A program made the position numbers and the translations under genes. From Hofstenia miamia (taxonomy: Eukaryota > Xenacoelomorpha > Acoela), in contig SCFE01000003.1 of the NCBI GenBank assembly GCA_004352715.1, forward strand, positions 2,133,841 through 2,170,204: a stretch of DNA of 36,364 bases, given 5' to 3'. Below, piece after piece: positions 27,901 through 36,364 of this stretch; within the stretch, counting starts at the first letter, position 1, and each line of letters begins with the position of its first letter. The notes beneath the pieces were generated by a model, which saw nothing but the letters and a program-made list of their open reading frames with translations, was not told the origin of the DNA and made no database searches.

Positions 27901-30736
27901 TCGGCGGTTTAAAAAATTGAGCTCGGTTTCGCTTTTTTACTCACTAAAACCGCGATTTCGGTTTCTGTTTTTAGGGAATTACTATTCGTACTAAAGACCG
28001 TTATTTAGGAGAAACATAGTTTTAAAGTATATTTTCGTTACACTAAATTATATTTCGGCCCAAGAAGACTGCATCGTTTCTTGGAAATAACCTGCTAGGG
28101 GACTGCTTCTACTAAAAATCGAAAACTCGGTTTTCATATTTTAATCTCGATTCGGTTCTAGTTGCGAATTAAAACCGCGGTTTCGGTTTTTTCGGTATAT
28201 CGCCGAGCCCTGATAACAATATGACACGCAGAGGCTTTATTGTACTACGCTTACTAACTGGCAACAAACAGAGCGGCAACAGGGTGAAAATTCAATTCCA
28301 TTTCCATCTTTTTAAAAATCATAACATTATAAACAGAATTGCGTTTAAGTGCAGTTCAGGTCTCAAGCATGGCGCAAGAATGAGAAATATGCGAGTTTAC
28401 AAAAGTAAAGCAATGGCATTTATAAAAGTACTTATGGTGACTGCAAGTCAAAACTTTGCGACACTAATGTTAATAAATTGTGAAATAGAAATAGATGATT
28501 GAAAACCTTCCCACTCGGTGACTGAATCCACTGTGGAATCTAGAATGAAACAACTTGCCAATAACTGAAACATCACCAGATAATGAAAATAAAACATTCT
28601 TATGTGGAGCCATTTTAATAGAAATTGGTTCAACATACAAGGTAATCATAAAGTCATGCAGCATTTTTTCACTCTAAAGTGAGATTTATGATCGTTTTCT
28701 AAAGGAATAAATAAAATTTTAAAAAACAATAATTGCTGGGATGATTGAGAACAGTGCAAAAACTCAATTTCCATTAATATTCCTGAAGCTTAAGTTGACT
28801 TACACTACCTGTATCAATAAAAAAAATGCCAGTAGAATACCAAAATCTCGTCTCAAACATTCACAAAAACCAAATTCATGTATATATAATTGGAAAATCA
28901 AAATTTTCATAAATATTTAATTAAAATTTCCAGAGAATTTAATTGTTTGGCTATTTGTTTGAACAACTTTCTTTCTACAACTTGAATGTCTATATTGAGC
29001 ATTAAATCTTAATGAATTGAAACAACAACATGACGTACTTCAAATGGCAGTCACTATTTTAAATGGCAACCTACAATCTTCCTTGAAACATCATTTTTAA
29101 CATTACACAATCTTGGCAGGCTGTAGTGATATAGACCCATTGGATTTAATTAATGAATATTTTATCAACATACAGGAAAATTTGAAAATATTAGATTATT
29201 TAAATTGTTCATGCAAAGCACATAAAAACTAACAAAACTAAAAAATGGTAAAAATTTGAATGATGTCAGACAGAGGAGGAAATCCGTGGCACAATTCTAA
29301 GAATTGTCCTAGCCACATCTGATGGTATTATAATGTTGAAATGCTTGAATATCAACCTTTAATACCATCAACAGTTTCAGTCTTAAAATGAAAAGTCTGA
29401 GCAGCTAAGCACTGAATAAACAGTTGATATCGCAATCTATCGGGAAATGTATTTCCACCCACCGATTGTTGGTTAGACGACTATTGTGCACATCAACAGT
29501 TTCAGTCTTAAAATGAAAAGTCTGAGCAGCTAAGCACTGAATAAACAGTTGATATCGCAATCTATCGGGAAATGTATTTCCACCCACCGATTGTTGGTTA
29601 GACGACTATTGTGCACATCAACAGTTTCAGTCTTAAAATGAAAAGTCTGAGCAGCTAAGCACTGAATAAACAGTTGATATCGCAATCTATCGGGAAATGT
29701 ATTTCCACCCACCGATTGTTGGTTAGACGACTATTGTGCACATCAACAGTTTCAGTCTTAAAATGAAAAGTCTGAGCAGCTAAGCACTGAATAAACAGTT
29801 GATATCGCAATCTATCGGGAAATGTATTTCCACCCACCGATTGTTGGTTAGACGACTATTGTGCACATCAACAGTTTCAGTCTTAAAATGAAAAGTCTGA
29901 GCAGCTAAGCACTGAATAAACAGTTGATATCGCAATCTATCGGGAAATGTATTTCCACCCACCGATTGTTGGTTAGACGACTATTGTGCACATACATGTA
30001 TATTTCAATTTGACTAGCAAGTGTTTGAACAATACACTACTGGAATATAGAACCCGCTTTCATTTACGAACCTGCTGTGCGCAAATTGCTGTCAAAAATG
30101 AATTTACTCTCTAAAGCAAAAATAATAAAGAAAATTGCAATCTTGCAAATTCAAAAAATAGTTTTTTTCTAAAAATGAAAGATTTTTAAAAAATCTTTTA
30201 GAAGGAGTAAGACATGAAGTTTTGTTGCAAAAAATTGGCCATTGATTCTTCTCGGAATATAATAGCCCAAGCCATGACATTGGATGTTCCCAAATGTCAT
30301 CGGTCTATTTAAACGTTAAAATCGCAAATAATTTTAAAATTAGCTAGAACTTTCAATTATGTAGAAACCATCAAATGTAGCTTGAAACAATATTTTTGCT
30401 GGAAAGTGCACACAGTGTGCACAGTGTTCTATTACTCATTCAATTAATATTTTATGACCATTGCATTGTTAACATACTATAATATTATAACATTGTCAAA
30501 AACTTAATTTTGAACTTCTGATCTACATGCGTAGATGTTAAATGTTAAGTAGTAGTTAGGCAAACCTTCCTGCGTTCAAATCTGACAAACGTGAAACTGC
30601 GTTTGTATTTTATTAATTAAATCTTTGGAGAGAATTACAACTTAAACATCTTGATATTTAGACAATATTGAAAATTTCTAGATAAAGTAAAGCTTACCAT
30701 TTGTATGAGATTCATCTATTTTAACAGGGTCTTCTT
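21793..30736 (-). CDS. cindr: CIN85/CD2AP-family adaptor (Cindr-like), 3' exons
   Basis: Five exons on the minus strand join in perfect phase: 30736-30698, 26765-26608, 26372-26265, 22760-22446 and 21933-21793 (stop TAG), about 253 residues. CIN85/CD2AP proteins link receptors, Cbl and actin capping protein at endocytic and junctional sites through three N-terminal SH3 domains, a capping-protein-interaction (CPI) motif, a proline-rich region and a trimerising C-terminal coiled coil. Here the same order is seen without the SH3 part: CPI-like RPRSNAQKLPSKS, proline-rich KPKPPRPPPPSSKP and coiled coil KELESQLAEERAQRLKLEQR. The ungapped fit of the coiled coil and CPI region to the CIN85 pattern is my main evidence. 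SH3 exons must lie upstream, to the right, and were not found in the window. Introns contain several transposons. The main alternative is another proline-rich, coiled-coil scaffold. Confidence 0.7.
22446..22760 (-). CDS. cindr: Internal exon: proline-rich linker
   Basis: A 315-nt exon, phase 0 at both ends, with acceptor ATATTTTAG and donor CAG|GTAAAT. It encodes 105 residues: RSKPILTSPDEKEEQSH, basic KKNFKKELSEKMRNVPSPS, then ETPPGKVQLDIESAIKKNR and a proline-rich KPKPPRPPPPSSKPVLFKTQ. The polyproline run is a likely SH3 or EVH1 ligand. The exon boundaries are the best defined of the gene. Confidence 0.82.
22770..23298. other. Intron sequence left of the Tc1 element; one coding-like island
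   Basis: On the plus strand about 23068-23280 one frame stays open: VEQTPIHITVSFYGLLDKD, then STSEIIHRLADAIVADCSN and VSVVRVDDSFHYKFSS. This resembles part of a transposon-encoded SGNH-like or ORF1 module but is too short to assign. Otherwise nothing is seen. Confidence 0.35.
23358..23798 (+). repeat. First copy of the Tc1 5' region (redundant contig end)
   Basis: Repeated at 23800-24230. About the first 228 bp are identical; the rest, including the transposase start MPPYIPEAIRKLIVQKHLG, differs at several percent and has its own frameshift. The two contigs therefore probably derive from different copies of the transposon, joined at the n. Confidence 0.8.
24060..24997 (+). pseudogene. Tc1-type transposase, inactivated
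   Basis: Begins at ATG 24060 with an HTH: YTPAAVRKLIVKKHLEGLSY and TKISAAVSVARGTV, an in-frame TAA (24170), then KIVAKFKSDGSYQVKPKSGH with the PKK linker (second HTH). The catalytic core follows. The first aspartate is in AIAISDKSKIQIH; the second is in QDGAPAHTSKEMKAFF after several stops (24620-24745); the glutamate is in WPAQSPDLNIIEQIWAEVK. I count 35 residues between the second D and E, one more than classic Tc1 (34), as in the DD35E group. All three acidic residues survive, but five or more stops or frameshifts between 24170 and 24750 disable the protein. Confidence 0.85.
25240..26264. other. Intron sequence; no gene seen
   Basis: AT-rich sequence between the Tc1 element and the next Cindr-like exon. 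A minus-strand open stretch at 25620-25725 preceded by ACAG was examined as an exon and rejected, because it does not join in phase. Confidence 0.5.
26265..26372 (-). CDS. cindr: Internal exon of the Cindr-like gene
   Basis: A 108-nt exon (36 codons, phase 0 at both ends) with acceptor CGTCTAG and donor AACAGG|GTTTGT. It reads EPMFMTTQKEVSVPVVKKSS then GMNLMMAELAMKQQNR. The donor is weak (GTTTGT), but the in-phase fit to both neighbours supports it. No known domain. Confidence 0.68.
26608..26765 (-). CDS. cindr: Internal exon: CPI-like motif, possible GC donor
   Basis: A 158-nt exon with acceptor TAAATTTAG, entered in phase 1. It encodes LSALDELQASSERVFLNDNK and SRRPRSNAQKLPSKSHLQDI, then ATADRSSHITEK. 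The L-x6-RP[RK]-x3-[QR][KR]-x-PS spacing matches the capping-protein-interaction motif of CIN85/CD2AP (LxHxTxxRPKxxxRR), although H and T are replaced by D and K. No GT donor fits; GAGAAG|GCATGC at 26607 would be a GC-AG intron and restores phase 0 to the next exon. Confidence 0.7.
26770..27894. other. Intron sequence; no gene seen
   Basis: AT-rich intronic sequence with slightly GC-richer patches at 27190-27430 and 27750-27835. No splice-compatible coding island was found. Confidence 0.5.
27895..28212. mobile_element. hAT-like MITE (non-autonomous)
   Basis: About 318 bp without coding capacity. The right end reversed begins CAGGGCTCGGCGATATACCG and the left end begins TAGTACTCGGCGGTTTAAAA, sharing CTCGGCG[GA]T; CAGGG-type ends are typical of hAT elements. 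The flanks AAAACAAG (27887-27894) and ATAACAAT (28213-28220) are an imperfect 8-bp target duplication, matching at 6 of 8 bases. The interior contains many TTTCGGTTTT/AAAACCGAAA words, likely subterminal repeats. It lies in an intron of the Cindr-like gene. Confidence 0.62.
28221..29365. other. Intron sequence; no gene seen
   Basis: Contains a 93-codon plus-strand open frame (28221-28502) and overlapping minus-strand frames near 28450-28660. Their composition is not protein-like and none joins the Cindr-like exons in phase. Confidence 0.45.
29366..29993. repeat. Minisatellite: 125-bp unit, five identical copies
   Basis: A unit starting CATCAACAGTTTCAGTCTTA and ending TAGACGACTATTGTGCA repeats with a strict 125-bp period, giving 5.02 copies in which I see no differences. 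The last three bases (CAT, 29991-29993) start a sixth unit. Because 125 is not a multiple of 3, the minus-strand 60-codon frames that recur in it shift from unit to unit and are not genes. It lies in the large intron between the 39-nt exon and the CPI exon. Confidence 0.95.
29994..30697. other. Intron sequence; perfect 17-bp palindrome
   Basis: Nothing coding is seen. 30406-30422 is a perfect inverted repeat, GTGCACAC-A-GTGTGCAC. Confidence 0.5.
30698..30736 (-). CDS. cindr: 39-nt micro-exon of the Cindr-like gene
   Basis: Acceptor TTGTTTAG and donor AATG|GTAAGC enclose 39 nt in phase 1 at both ends, reading EDPVKIDESHTN. The last G plus AA of the following exon forms a glutamate codon. Both splice sites are good, and the acidic segment precedes the CPI motif as in CIN85. 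A symmetric exon of this size could be skipped without changing frame. It is the most upstream exon I can support. Confidence 0.65.
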
Positions 30737-33700
30737 CTAAACAATGTTTGAAATAATACAAGCAATTTTGATGTTAGAAAATTTAGAGTAACTCAATGTA
30801 CCTTTCATTAATTGAATTCAAACCTAAATAGACAAAAATTCTTCCTTTAATAAAAAATAGAACTTTTCAGACAAAAACTGACAATATTTAAAAATATTGT
30901 TCTTTCCAAAGTGAAATTCAACTTCGTCGAACATTTTCCATGACAACGAGGATCACAAAAAACCCTAACAAATGATTATTTCTGTTTACCAGCGTTGGAA
31001 ATAGATCGAAATGTTCAGACCTACATGTAGACCCATAAAATCTGGAACCGCATCTCACTCACAAATGCAATAAAACAAAATTGCGACTGGTATTTAATAT
31101 GGTTAGGCCGTACATCGTAATAGTTTCTACAAATTTAAGCAAAGGACAATAAAGCAACAATTGATTGAAGCAAATCAGCAAATAACTTGTTGAAGCCTTC
31201 AAATACAGGAAAAATACTACACGAATTGATAGCATGATTGGGTACTGCAAAAGCGGAGAGACCCATGAGTGACAACCAATTTTTTAGATTCAAGCCGACA
31301 CAAAATTAGAGCCGCGCTAAACTAGCCAACAGGTGGTCCACACAAACAAAATTACAATTTTTTTTAGTACACAACTTACAAATATTAAATTATAAATAAA
31401 AGGATTCAATTTGTGAAACAGGCGGAAAACAGACTTTTATTTCATCTGTATATGTTTTTCAAAATAATTTGCATGCTTTCTTCAAATTCGTCCATCTATA
31501 AATTGTTAATATCAATATTAGAACACGTTATTTAATCGATTTTCAATTACAGTGTCGGCACACTAACAGTTAGTATATTTGAAAATTTTGAACTTTAGTT
31601 GAATGTCAGATTAGAGATTATAGGCATTAGATGAACATTTTAGAAAATCTCAAATTTTATAATCAAGCTTCAATGAACGGTTTCTCTCTATGTGTCGTAT
31701 GCACTTCGAAATGTTGTCAAGTTTCATAAAAACTTCACAAGAATCATGCCTATCCAAAAGTGATCATGATCGTTTTTCGTAAAATCATTATGACGTTTGT
31801 GTTCAATTAATTTTAAACTTCGAAAACATATTCATTCAGTTTAGAAGAGCTGTGCATTCTAATTTATTCATTAATGGACTAGCGATGTTCTTGTAGATCC
31901 CAGTTAGTATACTTTATCAACTGTCATAGCGATTGTCTATTGAATCCCTATTGTTTTATGAACCTAAACCAGCATAATTCATTTTTAGTAGACGAATATC
32001 GTGGCCACGAAGAGTTACGTACAAACGTGATTAGTCCGCAACAAGGCCTGATATTGAACTGATGTTCATAACAAAACTCAGTCTATTCGACACCATACAC
32101 ACCCATACCAGATTGGCAAATGTGCCGGGGCTGGCTTTTTTAATATTATAGACGTCAGTGTCATAAAAACGTGCTGAAATTAGCTCTTATGCTCTCAATT
32201 ACACCAAAATGTTTCCCCATTTATCACCATGAGCCCAATGGTCAAGAAGAACCCTATTCTCCTCAAATCTTGAACAAATTTCTGTTTTGGCCAAAATATT
32301 ACGACTTAAAATAGTTCCGAACGGCAAAATCGCCATAAATATATAGGTAGGCTAGAGCCGAAATATTTCAATAAAAGTAGAAAAATAAACTCATAATAAT
32401 GCAAGGAATTGACTATGCAAAAAATTATAAGTTCTAGCACAACTCGATTGACATATTTACTATATGGTTAAATTCCTAACCCACATGCACACTTTTAGCT
32501 AAGGCTATAATACAACCTACACTTATGCCCAACTTTGTTAATCTAGACGATAAAAGCATTCGAAAAACTAATTTGATTCAAACTATTTCATCTAACGTAT
32601 TTTAACTGAGTGTAGTTAGCGTTGTGCTTGTTATTTGCCTCAGTGATTCTAACATTATTGTCTAACAGTTTAAAAGTAGAGAGCTTGCAAGTAACAGGAA
32701 ATCAAAGTCTTTACTGCAAGCTCGTTGAAAAAGCATATATTTGTTGGAAATGAAAGCGGCCGCAGTCGTACAAGGAATATAATAACACGTACACAATCAA
32801 TTTTGTAAGCAAATTAAGAACATTGTTTCATCAAGTTCTCTGAATCAACATAGTTAAAGAAACTGGAGAAATTTTAAATTCTGGATGCTCTATCGATAAA
32901 TTTATACATTCCAAAGTACAAAGTAAGTTAGGTATACAGGAAGATGGAAAACGGGTCAACCCGGCTCGAACGCGGGACGGTGAAAAAATTAGACAGGTCA
33001 GGTTGTGAGACACACTTAGAAGAGTTATTTATAATCGCTTGGGTGGAAGAACACTAACAGATTTAGGAAGAATTTAAGAAGTCAAACATTTGAACTTGTA
33101 AAGTTTTAATTAATTTTGTAGTTTTTCTATTGATTGTTTTTATTGGGTTTTATGTTAAAATTTTTTTGTACGTATTATACTACTAATCATTCTTTGATTT
33201 TCGCGGATCCCGAGTCAGTGTTAGACGGCTGGTTTCGTTTGCAGGTAAAAAAAGTGACGCGTCTCCAACCTTGTGATAGAGTTCTAAACAATTCATATTT
33301 TTAGCCAACCCCGTATACCAGTACAGGGGCTCCATTTAAAAAGCATTTAGTTATTAAGTGAGATGAATATTAACAGTTGAAAAAATGAATTGCATGCGAA
33401 AGAGAAATGTATTGTACACAATTCGAAGGTGTGAAAACAAACAGATGAGCTATTTGAACAGTAAAACAATAGAAAGACAATATCATCTAATTTTTCTCCA
33501 GGCATCGCATTATCTAAAGAGTGCACTTGAAGTGTATAAAAGAATATGTATAGAACGAATAAATACAATAAGGGACAAGAAATAATTCAAGTCATTACAT
33601 TAAATCCGTCTAATGAACAGTGCCTGAAGCTCAAAACCCTAAATGTTTATAATTGGAACAGGTACTCAGAATATCAAGAATCATTTCAAAAGCAAAAATG

Positions 33701-34615
33701 ATTTCTTCACCAACATTTCAGACTCGCAAAATTTCTTTAAAATAAATTATCAAATATCCAGATTAATTTTTATTACCTTGAGAAGATTAATGAAGTTCAT
33801 TCTGTTACTGGCATTTTAAAGTATATAATATGTACGAATTATGTCATTCACAACATCCTTCAAATGTGAAGTTTCTTAACTAATGAAATGCTTTCAAGTT
33901 TCGTGTGATTACAGTAATGAGTCAAAATCGCAACTTATACATCTTTTGTATTTTGCGGATGCAATAGCAATATATACAATGATTAGATAATGCTGAGTAA
34001 GTAACCCTGGTGATTAGCACAATAAGCAAACGGCTTAACCCAAGTGTTTATAAAGTAAGATATGATTAAAAACGCAAACCATATTCATCGAACATGCTAA
34101 CGAAATTGAACAACATAGGTCATTAACTCAATAATAGCAAATGCTTACATAAGGCAATTGAAGTTCAGACGAGTGATCATTCTATGAGAACATGGTCAAA
34201 AACGTATAATTTCGACCTTGTAATGTTTCATTACAGAAGAACAAGGCACTGTTTAGTATCGATTTCTTGAAAAAATTAAAAAAGCTATTTTTTAAATAGT
34301 AGTATCATGTTGTTTAGCGGTTATTTAGCATACATCAAAATTAAATAACTTCTACAAGTTCTGCCAACTCAGGGATTAAAGCAGTTGTATTTTCAAGAAA
34401 GTAATCCATTTTTACGGAAAAAATTCTTAAATTGTAATATAAAAAGTGACAATTTATTTGAAAGTTAAAACACTGATATATTAACCTGTCATATGGTAAT
34501 ACATCTCTGTCAATTTTACAGCAATAGGGAAGTACTACAAACTACTACGAAAACAATTTCCATCACATGAATATGTAATTAGGAGGAAGGAAACAAATGA
34601 ATTTCATTACAAAAG

Positions 34616-34617
<2 letters not shown>
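30737..34617. other. No gene confidently seen
   Basis: Almost 3.9 kb of AT-rich sequence. I searched the minus strand for SH3-type exons of the adaptor (ALYDY...DELSF patterns) and found none. On the plus strand 32861-33010 reads GCSIDKFIHSKVQSKLGI, then GKRVNPARTRDGEKIRQ before a stop, a coding-like island of unknown origin, perhaps from a transposon. Confidence 0.45.

Positions 34618-34649
<32 letters not shown>
34618..34649. repeat. (TA)n microsatellite
   Basis: Uninterrupted TA run ending eight bases before the mariner-like terminal repeat, consistent with TA-targeted insertion. Confidence 0.95.
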
Positions 34650-34654
<5 letters not shown>

Positions 34655-34657
34655 TAT

Positions 34658-35928
34658 ACGGGATGATTAAAAACGAGCAGTTTTTGGATTATAGAAATAA
34701 AACACATGAAATATATTATGGTCGAAAATTTATTATGAACCGAAAAAAAATTCCTTACAATGATTTCTTGAAAATAATACCCTTCATTAGTTGGCCGCAA
34801 CTGACCTTTAAATGATTCATTCTTTCGCGCCAATTTTCGATGACGCGTTTGAGCATTGGGACCGGAATCTTGCAAATAACTCGCTCAATATTTGCTTCCA
34901 ATGCGTCAATCGTCGCTGGTTTATACGCACAGACTTTTCTTTTACATATCCCCAAAGGTGTGATATCACACGATCTTTGTGGACAATTCACCAGGCCAAA
35001 GCGTAAAATTAATTGCTCACCAATATAATGTCCCAATAAGTCCATTGTTACTCGCGCTGTGTGGCAAGTGGCTCTGTTTTGTTGGAACCAAATATCGTGG
35101 AGACCATGTGCTTCAATTTGAGGTACCAAAAGGTCCGTTACCATGACGCGATAACGTTCGCCGTTGACGGTAACGTGTTGGCCGACAGCGTTTTTGAAAA
35201 AATACGGAACGATGATTCCACCAGCCCACAAAGCACACCAAACTGTTGAATGTAATGGATGCTCTTGATACACTACGGGTTGCTCTTCACATCAAATACG
35301 GCAATTTTGCTTATTTACGTAGCCATTGAGCCAGAAATGGGCCTCATCACTGAACAAAATTTGGCGCTGAAAAAAACGGATTTTCTTGGATACATTCAAA
35401 AGCCAATTCACTGAAAACACAACGCAAACGAAGGTCCGACGACTTATATTCTTGCACTAGCTGGATTTTTATGCTTTTAAACCCAAATCTTTCTTCAAAA
35501 TGCGCCAAGTTGTTGCATACGACAAGCCAAGTTGTTGAGAGCGCTGACGAATCGATTCTTCACGATCGTCGGCTACACTCTCCGCTACGGCAGCAATACT
35601 TTCTACGCTGCAAGCTGTACGTGGCCTACCAGACGACGGAACATCCCTGCAAGTTGCTGCCCCTTCAAATTTTTCGATTCTTATGGGATTGTAGATTCTG
35701 AAGGTCGCTTATGTGGACCATACGTTGGAAATAATTTGCGAAAAACTTCACAGAACGCTGATTTTCATAGTACAATTGAACAATTTGTACACGTTGTTGT
35801 GGCATATATCTTTCCATGATGAATTGTAAAACAATATTGAGTAAAAGTGACGTATGAGTTTGATAGAAATCGAGCGCGCTTGTCAAAAAAATGCCTACTG
35901 GAAAAACCACTCGTTTTGAATCACCCGT
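34658..35928 (-). mobile_element. Mariner-like element, DD41D type, inactive
   Basis: About 1.27 kb with terminal inverted repeats. The left end reads ACGGGATGATTAAAAACGAG; the right end, reversed, reads ACGGGTGATTCAAAACGAGT, and both continue into GTTTTT. That gives about 27 bp of match with one indel and a few substitutions. The (TA)n tract abuts the left end; a clean TA duplication is not obvious on the right. The size and single transposase gene are typical of mariner-like elements. Confidence 0.85.
34755..35817 (-). pseudogene. Mariner-like transposase, DD41D, catalytically dead
   Basis: Starts at ATG 35817 with MERYMPQQRVQIVQLYYENQ, a DUF4817-type helix-turn-helix. It continues in other frames with SIAAVAESVADDREESIRQR and SQQLGLSYATTWRILKKDLG (second HTH), then stop and frame changes to FSDEAHFWLNGYVNKQNCRI (first catalytic D). 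From 35273 the frame is open: WFQQNRATCHTARVTMDLL has N where the second D belongs, and RSCDITPLGICKRK has G where the third D belongs, with a few following residues deleted. The spacing between those sites is 41, as in the rosa/Visitor (DD41D) group. The C-terminus PATIDALEANIERVICKIPV is intact. Two catalytic residues are lost, and there are at least two frameshifts and two stops. Confidence 0.87.
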
Positions 35929-36364
35929 TGCCATGTCGCTATGTACGCTTAACAAATTATATATGTTGCATATACACTTCCTAAAATTTATATATGCTTC
36001 TATGTACCAGCAAAATTTTTGTTGTTAAAAAATGTAATGATAATACGATAATCACGCCCGCAATGGATGCATAGACTATTATTTGAAACACTGTTTTGGA
36101 ACAAAAATTAACTTTGCTGAAAATGGCAGCCTAAGTATAGCTCTATAATTGCTCAACAAAGTATTGAATAATTCAGCCGAAAGTTGGCAAACGTAGACCA
36201 TATTGGACAAACATAGTAAGAATTTTAATAAACAAAGCGATTCACAGCCATCCAATGTCATACAGCAAATTTTTCTGCAGATTTCTGCTCAATTCCTGTC
36301 ATATGTGGCTATGTACACTTTTTGACGATTTTGTAGGTACACAGCGACATATTATATATATATA
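35929..36364. other. No gene seen; window edge
   Basis: AT-rich flank of the mariner-like element, ending in a short (TA)n run. Upstream exons of the Cindr-like gene would lie beyond this edge. Confidence 0.45.

Noticed and set aside
28221-28502. 93-codon plus-strand open frame
   Set aside because: Biased, non-protein-like composition, no homology recognised, and adjacent to a MITE inside an intron.
29405-29962. Four identical 60-codon minus-strand open frames
   Set aside because: They are the 125-bp tandem unit read in shifting frames; the period is not a multiple of three and no splice sites or start context support a gene.
32940-32980. tRNA T-arm-like sequence (GTTCGAG between C- and G-rich arms on the minus strand)
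   Set aside because: The stem does not pair properly and no acceptor, D or anticodon arms could be found at the right distances.
30737-36364. SH3-domain exons of the adaptor gene
   Set aside because: Searched by eye for ALYDY/DELSF-type patterns on the minus strand; none found, so they are assumed to be outside the window or unrecognised.
1-36364. CRISPR arrays, bacterial operons, ribosomal RNA genes
   Set aside because: No regularly spaced short repeats with unique spacers, no bacterial gene organisation and no conserved rRNA blocks were seen; the window is eukaryotic.

Overview
This is a window of a AT-rich animal genome, very probably an arthropod. The best lineage clue is a complete ecdysteroid kinase-like (EcKL/CHK) gene, a family expanded in insects, mites and crustaceans. 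There are no operons or bacterial signals. Genes are sparse, introns are long, and transposon fossils dominate. The exact lineage cannot be fixed from the sequence alone.

Layout. 1-2600: a nest of inverted repeats carrying a broken MADF-domain gene (220-666), copies of its 3' end on the opposite strand, and a minus-strand fragment (1497-1815) resembling a SWIM/YqaJ-associated transposon protein. 3246-3350: hAT transposase tail. 3857-5113: intact EcKL gene (+). 5215-8220: LINE fragments on both strands. 9290-9956: probable piggyBac fossil. 10489-12354: intact single-exon gene for a 621-residue secreted protein of unknown family with degenerate FG-GAP-like repeats. 12530-14630: LINE remnant with an SGNH-like block, a decayed 2A-like motif and an endonuclease. 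15290-17482: nearly intact LINE reverse transcriptase (-). 18958-19532: Penelope-like element cut by a gap of exactly 1000 N; part of it recurs at 20890-21030.

21793-30736 (-) holds the last five recognisable exons of a CIN85/CD2AP (Cindr-like) endocytic/actin adaptor. All splice phases agree, a capping-protein-interaction-like motif and a proline-rich tract are present, and a C-terminal coiled coil ends the protein. The SH3 exons would lie further right and were not found. Its introns carry a Tc1-type element (23299-25237), a hAT-like MITE (27895-28212) and five identical 125-bp tandem repeats (29366-29993). 34658-35928 is a dead mariner-like element with DD41D spacing.

Assembly caution. 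Each of the four isolated single 'n' bases (818, 1482, 20889, 23799) sits where sequence next to the join is repeated elsewhere nearby. These look like contig joins whose overlaps were not merged, so the duplications there should not be read as biology. Functionally the window holds three host genes (EcKL detoxification/hormone kinase, secreted unknown, Cindr-like adaptor) in a matrix of at least eight transposon lineages; there is no sign that the three work together.
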